This document shows positions 1-22,600 of a stretch of DNA of 64,000 bases, piece after piece. How positions within the stretch are numbered: the first letter of the stretch is position 1; every line of letters begins with the position of its first letter. Source of the stretch: Lutraria lutraria (lineage: Eukaryota; Mollusca; Bivalvia; Venerida; Mactridae). The position numbers were made by a program, and so were the translations under genes. The stretch spans positions 9,668,652-9,732,651 of the forward strand of contig OZ026847.1 of the NCBI GenBank assembly GCA_964023205.1, in the 5' to 3' direction. Under the pieces are notes generated by a model, which searched no databases, was not told the origin of the DNA, and was given only the letters and a program-made list of their open reading frames with translations.

Positions 1-788
1 TATCATAAAGGGAGGTAATAATACTAACACTAGTACTCTCCCTTTTCTATAATTATATAGCATTTTCAATATCATGTTTACAAATTCCAAAATTACACAA
101 AACAGAAAATGCTTGTGGTGAATGATTTATGAAGGATTCATTATACATACATGAAAATAAATAAGAGTTGAGTGGCCAGAAATGAATGCTTGTATTAAGG
201 TCTGTAATCTGTAAATTCAACATGAAATCTTTGCATTATGCAGACATATGAACATAAGATTTATAAACATCTTTGGAATCAGTGCTCTCATATCATTTAT
301 ATAAGTAACTCTCCTCACCAAAACAAGAAGGCCAAATGAGCATTTACTTAATACTAGTACTTCTAAGACAAACGATAAATCTTTCAAGCAGATACAGAAT
401 ATGAAATTATGCAAGAACTTAGTATTCGGCACCATAAGTTTCAGACTCTTGAATCTTCATAATACACTGTGTACTAATAAAATTTTATGACACCTGACTC
501 TACAACATGCATTAATAAAATAACATATCACTATGACAACTCTGGCTGGCAAAACAGACCCCCCGCCCCCAAAAAAACACCCCCATCCTTTCCTAATCTC
601 AATTTAAAACCAAGTGGCTGCTAGAAGACTGAAGAGCAAGTTTTCTCTTAAACTTGTCAGGGAAGGAGAGGGCTCTGTTTAGTAAAAAACAAATTCAATA
701 TCTTTCGCTAGTAAAAACATATTTTGCACCACAACATAACTAGTACTATACAAATTTCAGCACTTGGGATAAAAAAACACATTTCACA
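1..788 (-). other. TNK2: TNK2 3' untranslated region (partial)
   Basis: Sequence after the stop codon, running to the left edge of the window. No AATAAA or ATTAAA in the minus sense is visible here, so the polyadenylation site is probably outside. Around 558-590 the transcript strand is G-rich (runs of 5, 5 and 6 G). No other gene is seen. Confidence 0.55.
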
Positions 789-14356
<13,568 letters not shown>

Positions 14357-14986
14357 GTCTGAAATATTACCAGAAGTACTTAACCTGTTGGTCTGTAGTC
14401 TGATTGGCTGATAAATCAGACTAATAACACTGTGTACAAGCCAAACTTTACAATGTTGAACAGCTAATACGTTGCAACATAAGAGACAAAGATCAAAGAC
14501 AGCTGAAAAAAAACCGTGAAAAGTCCCATGGGTGATGGAATAATATGTACAACTTTTGCTAAGTTCTTCATGAGTTTTTTAAGGACCAATTAACTCGATT
14601 TGAGGTACAATTGTTTTAAATTTTGAAACCTTTAAGTGTTCAAATCAGTTTATCACAGATTATGAGATATCAAAACACATCATCTAAGCATCATTACCAG
14701 CCAGTATCCCGAATGTACAGCTGGAAAGTGCCATAAATTCTCAAGAATAATAAATAATACTGAATTTGAATGACAAAGCTCAGAAATAATTAAACTAAAG
14801 CAGACGAATCACCATTACGAATTACCAACAGCTATCCAGAATATCATGGGAGCCAGGACTAAGGGTACACCAACCAACTCCAAAAAGGGGACAGTGTATG
14901 AATCACTAAGTGATTTACTACTAGGAAAACTTTTCCATAACTTAACTTCGTCTTAAGCCAGGTTAAAGCTTAAAATTTAAACCAAA

Positions 14987-15120
14987 GGAATAGAAAATTT
15001 ATTACTCGAGACAAATTTGGGTACGTTCTGACCAGCACTCATTTATAGCAAGTTTTTTCTATTTAGATCAGTGCTGGCCAGAAGGTACCCACAATATTCG
15101 AGTTAAAATTTCTGATTCCT
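14987..15120. repeat. Long imperfect foldback
   Basis: Left arm 'ggaatagaaaatttattact', 'gggtacgttctgaccagcac' pairs with right arm 'agtgctggccagaaggtacc', 'gttaaaatttctgattcc'. The arms are about 50 bp and the loop is about 30 bp. Confidence 0.75.
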
Positions 15121-15489
15121 GTGTTTAGATTGAGTATTTTTATTGACTTAAGTAACCTTTGTAATGGCAATAACGCCCACATAGACAAGATTATGATAAC
15201 AGAAGTAAAACGTGTGTGTAAGATGTGGGTTTTTTTCACACACGATGAAAAAAAAGTGAACTAAACCACAAAGAGGTCCCTGACAGACATATGTCCGAAA
15301 TCAATTCATCCAAAATTTTCACCATTTTATGTCAATTCACGAAGTCGTGTGGTTTGCATACTTCGCTATATAAACTCTTTTATACCTGTTCTTTGATGCG
15401 GCTGTCTAAGAAAGAAGTTTTCATCCAGGAACGCTCAGAAAATACCGTTTATTTGTCATCTTTTGACAATTTCCTAGTTAGCACTCCCA

Positions 15490-15497
15490 CCGGAAGT
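15490..15497 (+). promoter_or_regulatory. Possible ETS-family binding site in a candidate promoter
   Basis: CCGGAAGT in a slightly GC-richer patch between the divergent genes. ETS sites of this form are common in TATA-less animal promoters. Position and motif only; no transcription start is visible. Confidence 0.3.
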
Positions 15498-15984
15498 TTA
15501 CAATGTCCGGTGCTCACATAGAAATTTCCTCGGATGATTGACTTACATTAAGAGAACACGTTTTGTGAAAAACACTCCCAAATATTGTATGATTATTCAA
15601 ATGATTTATATATTCTATGTTAATGTGTTGAACTAAAATAATTCATGTAGAAGAAAATAGTAAATAATCTTTTAATTCGTGGGTATACAAATTTCACATT
15701 ATTTCGCGATGTTTTGAAGACGTTGGGTTTGGTAACTGTAACTGTAAACATTTAAAATCATTGTTATTACGTGTAAACATACGCTAGTGCCAGTTCAAAT
15801 ACTGCAATATTTGTATCTGCTTTACATAAACATGTTGCTGTTTAATGCAAATGCAGCAGCACTACTTTCATTAGAGACAAAATAAATAATTATAATTTGC
15901 AGAGGACACAGAATTTAACAAATTATACTAGTATGGCCCTTTATGGTGCAGCAGCATCTCTGTATAGATATGTGAAATTGTTAA

Positions 15985-16288
15985 TACCCCTGTCACACCG
16001 GACTAGCCTCATTACAGCGTTCCTATGGCAACCCAGGATGCATCAGTGACACCGTGGGATCATGCATGTTCAGCGATGGCGTTTACATTGGATATGTTCA
16101 AAGTAAATGCAAAGGCTTAGCCTCCTGAGGTTGCCATGGTTGCAGTTAAAACGTGGTAGGAACCATAAAGATGCTGTACGAACGCCGTGCAAACTCAACA
16201 GAAAATCCCAAGAGAGCGGTAAGGTTGTGATAGGGACGCCATGCACATGCACAGATCGCAGGGAACATGAACCTGGTGTGATGGGTGA
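15985..16288. repeat. Probable MITE
   Basis: The ends are imperfect inverted repeats: left 'cccctgtcacaccggac' and, from the right, 'cacccatcacaccaggttc'. The open frames of about 60 codons on both strands inside it look like shadows of a non-coding element. Confidence 0.4.
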
Positions 16289-16542
16289 TTGAAATCTGGA
16301 TTTATTTTAGAAAAATCATTGACTTTCTCAATGTGACCATCGGTGTCCTCCTCAGTTTGACAGTTTAGGACGCAGTTAGGACGCGAGTTTGGTGTGATTC
16401 ATTGGGTAATAAGCAAATGCAAAAGAGATAAATTGCTTCTAATTGTAGAATCCGTCTGAATTTAACTGCGGATATTTTGTATTATTAAATTTTATTGATA
16501 AGATTAAACATTTGGTGATTGCATTTTTTTTTAGGAATTAAT

Positions 16543-16663
16543 ATGGGTAAATCGTCCAAGGATAAGCGTGACGTCTACTATCGACTTGCCAAGGAGGAGG
16601 GCTGGAGAGCTCGCAGTGCTTTTAAACTGTTACAAATTAATGAAGATTACAGCATATTTGAAG
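16543..16663 (+). CDS. FTSJ1: FTSJ1 coding exon 1
   Basis: [20 protein letters not shown] then [20 protein letters not shown]. Lys28 (RSAFK) is the first catalytic-tetrad residue. The acceptor 'tttttttttag' lies 8 bases before the ATG, so the 5' UTR is spliced. Confidence 0.95.
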
Positions 16664-19600
16664 GTGCAAATTTGTTAATTTAAAAGCACATTTAGATAAT
16701 TTACCAAATATCAAACGTGTCATAATTACATATTTTATTTACACAGTTCTTGTGCTAAGCTGGAGTAGTTGATGATGACTGTAACATGTTTATTACAAAT
16801 GATTTTGATCATATAATGCATATTATCATGCTTACCATTCAAGATACAGCGACACTCTGTAGAGCAACAACCTCTCTATAACAACACCATCATATTTTCC
16901 TAAGCTGATATTTACTATAACTTTAACCCCTGTAGAGCAACAACCTCTAAACAACAGCCAATATTTGCTGCTCCCACAGGGTGTTGCTCTACAGAGGTTG
17001 TACTGTACATGCAAAAATTTATCTATTGAATATTTTGTTCATTTTGATATCATTTGGTTAATGATGGGAAACATATTTGTCAGAACCATATGATTCTAAT
17101 TTCAAAACACTGGACGACATATTACAGCCCACATTATTATTAACTTAAATTTTGAATAGGTGAGGATCATGCAGTAATTTTCTGACATTTTGAAAATTAT
17201 GCAGTAGGGTTGGTGACATTGAAAGTTTCTTTTCTAGGAGTGAAGAAAGTTGTGGATTTATGTGCTGCACCAGGTAGCTGGAGTCAAGTGTTGTCTAGAA
17301 AACTGAGGTGATTGTTTTATGTTGAATGTCCATTGACTATTCTCAAGTGATTAAGATTAGGAACACTTAAAACCATCAAGCAAAAAAGGAGTAATTGATC
17401 CTGTAAGATAATAATGTCAACCCGGGCAGTGTTGAACATGGGATATGACATCTTATCTAATATGCTGTGGTCATAGCTTTATTTTGTACCTCAGTGTTTT
17501 TTTTTCACATTTAGGGGAAAGGTGGCGGGCCCTTTGCAAAGGAAAAAAATGCATCTTGAGGGGAAAATATTCTCCCAACATTTAATTATCAGTAGGTTCT
17601 AATTAACCTTAATGATTATAAATAGCTATCCTACAGGTTAATTTATTGAACTTTTATCCCAAAACATTCAAGAAAAATAAAATTCTACTGAATTTTTATG
17701 AATTTAGGGGGAAATTATAGATTTTTCAGACAAGGGAATTGGGCAGAATTATGGCCCCCAAAATGTTATACCTAAGTAAATAATTCTTATGATATTATCT
17801 TAACATATGAGAAGTGAGCTAGTATTCAATATCCTTTACATGTATATTATATGAGCATTTTTTGTGTTTGACAGGGGAGATAATAATGACAGTGATGATG
17901 TAAAGATAGTAGCTGTTGATTTACAGGCAATGGCTCCTATACCAGGTGTGATACAAATACAAGGGGACATAACTAAGGTAAAATGAATACTTGGATAGGT
18001 AGAAATATTTGAACACTGTATTGTCTGTATTTTATATCTTGATAAATAGACCCTTAAATGATATGTACGGTATATAAAGATGAAAATCTAGATAATGGTC
18101 TTCTAGAAATAACATTACATCGTTATATTTTGAGCAGACCCAGGTTGTGATTTTCATCTTGCATATCAATTACACTACTCTTCTATCATGAGTACATAAG
18201 CACAATGACTATGTACTACTTATTGTTCTGAATACATGTATACTATATTTTGATTGGAAGACCATATTTTCATTATTCGCTTTCGTTGTGTCCTGATTTT
18301 GCTTTTTTATATCATATATTACTATGGGATATATTTGTATTTCTTAAATCTGAAAGCGTTATACTAATTACATTTTGTTATTGTACTGCACGCATTCCCG
18401 CCTTTTTACGTTATGCTTGATATGATAATTATTATGACGTAACGTCCGTTATTTTATTATTTTATTGTTATATGTCTTGATAAAGGCTGTTGCGCCGAAA
18501 CGTTGACTACTGAGGAAATAATACTTGTTTGTATAAAGTTTGTGAGTTTTGTTGTAAAATCCAAATTAATTGTATTAGTATAGAACTGATATTTTACAAG
18601 ACTGATACAACAACTAGTAACTAACTGATCAACTAACTTTCTCTCTCTGTGTATACAGTTAAACATGTGAACAAGGGCCACCCTTTTGAAAGAGATAATG
18701 TGGTCTTTATTGACAGGTGGGCTTTATTTGAAGGCCATTTTGTTCTAATTAATCAATGACAGTTTTAAAAGATTTTATTCACAGGGTGGCCTTTAATCAA
18801 AGGTGGATACTAATACAGGTTTACCTGTATATGTATGTTTTGCTTGTAGGAATAACTTACCTACAGAGTATAAGAAACAACAAAACCATGAACAACAATG
18901 AAATATACTTCAGAAGAGTATATAATTATTCACAACTGAATATCAAATGTTGGATAGAATTTTCCCTAAAAGTTATACATTAAACGTTTTTTTCATGAAC
19001 TTTGTTTGAAATATCTGCATTTGATTTTATTCAGACAAGCACTGCACAAGAGATAATTGGACATTTTGAAGGAGAACATGCAGATTTAGTAGTATGTGAT
19101 GGAGCACCTGATGGTATGTTGTTTGTTCGTTCTTTTGTTCATTCGTCTGTTCATTTGCTTGCTTGCTCGTTAGTTCATGATTGTGCTAACTAAACTATAT
19201 TTTCCCAAAAAATATATTTTTTCTTTGTGCATTGTGAATATTCCTTAATCTGTCTCTTTTGTTTAATGTTTTCCCCATTTTTACCAGTCCCAAGTGTATT
19301 GCCTCTGATTGGGATAGTTTTTAGGAAACTTGTTAATCTGTTTAGAAAATAAAGGAGTGTAGTAATTATCGGTAAATGCTGGTTGAACAAAATTCAGGGT
19401 TCATACAGACTTGATAACTCCTTAATTTTAGGCTGTTGGATGAAAACTCCTTGAATTTCAGAAAAATTCTTTGATTTTTTATATATCCTTGAAAACTCCT
19501 TGAAAAGTATTTGAATTTGTGGCTAATGCCTCGGTCGACATTACTTGTCTCGGGTGAAAATTATGTTCTATCAGCCTATGAGGGATGTGATATTTATATA

Positions 19601-22600
19601 ATATCATTATTGTCTGGTAATGATTAACTTCATTTCATATGAAATTCTTTGTGTTTAATTTTAACTTCATATGTTAAATTTTCCATGTTTTCAGTGACTG
19701 GTTTACATGATATAGACGAGTATATACAAGCACAGCTTCTACTTGCTGTAAGTACTGCTTTCTTAACAGTATACAGTTAAACCTGTGTTAACGACCACCT
19801 CCAAATAAAAGCCACCCTATGAATAATGGTCGTTGTTTTAAAAATCGACATGGATTATTCAGGACAAAATTGACCTGTCAATAAAGGATTTCACAATGGT
19901 GGCCTTTGTTCATAGGTTTGACTGTAATTCTTTCTTTATACATTCTATATAACTACTGTATAGCTTGTACATTAGAAAACAAAAAGGGGCCTCTGTGGCC
20001 GAATGGTTAAAGCCTCTTGACTAGTAATCACTAGCCCTCACTTCCATGACTTCAGTTCTCACCTGGTACCAGAAACATTTCTTATGTGAGGAAGCTGCAT
20101 GTTCAGATAGCTTATGTATGGTTGATAGCTCTACCAAGATGTATACAGTACAACCTCTCCAAAGCAACACCCTTTGGCAGTAGCAAAATTATGTTGTTGT
20201 TGACAGGTTGTTGCTCTAGAGAGGTTAAATTAGTAGTTAAATTGAATAGTTGGGAAAATATCATGCTGTTGTTGAAAACAGGTTGTTGCTCATGAGAGGG
20301 CTGCTCTGGAGGGGTTGCACTGTAGATGTCTTAGGTCTACCTCCTTCCTTTTAAGCTTGGAAAGTCGCCACAATACCCTAGTTCAGACATTTGGCAAATT
20401 CTAACATACTATGGAAAATAGCATATCATACTTCACAAACACTGGCTGTCATGATTTTAAGTTGAAAAGTTGCTATCTTATCTTTACAGTACATGCCCCT
20501 GAATACTGCTGAGAAGTAAAGCATTTGCTTAGTCTATTTGTTTAATCTAGACAAAATTGTTAAATGTCATTCACATGAATCATTGCGTCTATTTATTGGA
20601 AGATGAATAAATAAAGTGTGTATTATTGGCATTATAGGGGCAGTGCTGGAACCAGTCCAAAATATGTTATTGTTATAATGAAGAGGTTATAATATTGAGA
20701 TGGTTGTCATGTGATGTCATGTGATGTGATACTGTATTATATTCTTATATATTCTTTTCAGGCTTTGAATATTACAACACATGTTCTAAAATCTGGAGGA
20801 ACTTTTGTCGCCAAGGTAACAGAGTACATTTTTATCAAATACAGTCAAACTTGTATTAGCCTCCATCACTGATTATAGGCCACCCTGTGAATAAAGGCCA
20901 TCGTTTTAAAAAACGTAATTGATTATTAAAAACAAATGACAGCATAATAAAGGCCACCTGTCAATAAAAGCCAAATTTTTATTCTCTTTCCCAAGGATGG
21001 CCTTCGTTCACAGGTTTGACTGTGCTTGATTCATGTTCATCATTGGCTAACGACTTAGCTGCATTATACAACTGTTCTTTAAACACAGTTCTACTGCATC
21101 TGGCCTGACACTAATACTTCATCCATTTGCTGATAAGAAGGTCTAAAGTTTTACTGAACTGAAAAATCAGCAATTGTTTGTAACTTAATTGGGTGTACAA
21201 AATCGTTATTGTATGATATGCATTATAATCTATCTTATGTGATATAATATAATGTGATATAATATAATGAGGATCAAGAAAAGTTATAAAAGTTATAAGT
21301 TATATATAATATAGGGTGCTCACTAGATGTTAGAAGTTGAGCCCTGTCAAATTGACCCATAGCTGATAATAACTTGCAAAGTCCACAAAAATCCAACCAA
21401 TGTTATAATAATTATGACACTATGTTATAAATTCTCAAGGGTCAGAAGCTCTGTGTGCTAATTTCAAGAGTCACAATGCCTTTTTACGGCCAAATGCAAG
21501 CCCTGCATGAAATTCTTACATTTAGTGGTATACATGATTCATAAAATTTTGTTTTACTTTGACAGATATTCCGAGGGAAGGATGTATCACTATTGTACTC
21601 TCAGCTAAAAATTTTCTTTCCTGATGTGTCAGTATTTAAACCCAGAAGTAGCAGAAATTCCAGTATAGGTAACTGTCATATAATTCTTATTCCAGTATAG
21701 GTAACTGTCATATAATTCTAATTGCAGTATAGGTAACTGTCATATAATTCTAATTGCAGTGTAGGTAACTGTCATATAATTCTAACTGCTGTATAGGTAA
21801 CTGTCATATAATTCTAATTGCAGTATAGGTAACTGTCATATAATTCTAATTGCAGTATAGGTCACTGTCATATAATTCTAATTGCAGTATAGGTCACTGT
21901 CATATAATTCTAACTGCAGTATAGGTAACTGTCATATAATTCTAATTGCAGTATAGGTAACTGTCATATAATTCTAACTGCAGTATAGGAAACTGTCATA
22001 TAATTCTAACTGCAGTATAGGTAACTGTCATATAATTCTAGCTGCATTATAGGAAACTGTCATATAATTCTAACTGCAGTATAGGAAACTGTCATATAAT
22101 TCTAACTGCAGTATAGGAAACTGTCATATAATTCTAACTGCAGTATAGGAAACTGTCATATAATTCTAACTGCAGTATAGGTAACTGTCATATAATTCTA
22201 ACTGCAGTATAGGAAACTGTCATATAATTCTAACTGCAGTATAGGTAACTGTCATATAATTCTAGCTGCATTATAGGTAACTGTCATATAATTCTTATTC
22301 CAGTATAGGTAACTGTCATATAATTCTAATTGCAGTATAGGTAACTGTCATATAATCTCTTAACTGATAAGGCTGTAACTGTAACAAGGTTGTTTATGAA
22401 GGGAGATCACTGCGTAGGATATTGGTTTATTCACATGTAAGCAGACGCATCAGTTGCATGATTGTTCCTGTTTGTCGTGACTTCTTTCTTTTCTATCATT
22501 CAGTATCCTACATATTTGAAATAATACCATTCTGATCAGTTAAAATCCTGATAACACAGTCTGTAATGGCAGAGATCTTTGAAACCTGTAAAGGGAGATG

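Larger units (their letters stand above)
14359..16534. other. Divergent intergenic / 5' UTR region between TNK2 and FTSJ1
   Basis: About 2.2 kb between the two start codons. Both ATG exons begin with a splice acceptor, so untranslated first exons of both genes must lie here or upstream, but I could not place them. Contents: a long foldback (14987-15120), an ETS-type site (15490-15497) and a likely MITE (15985-16288). Confidence 0.6.
17308..19694 (+). other. FTSJ1 introns 2-4
   Basis: Introns around exons 3 and 4. They hold an element with a hammerhead-like core (18255-18555) and a family B copy (18654-18830). At 17510-17760 and 19114-19690 I see only AT-rich sequence. Confidence 0.7.

Noticed and set aside
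19985..20065. tRNA-Ser/Leu gene
   Set aside because: The A box is good but the B box is degenerate and no acceptor stem closes; the body matches other SINE copies in the window.
21657..22356. Array of 5-bp microexons (CAG|TATAG|GT) in FTSJ1
   Set aside because: Every unit could be read that way, but 5-bp exons would break the frame and the pattern is better explained by tandem copying of one donor.
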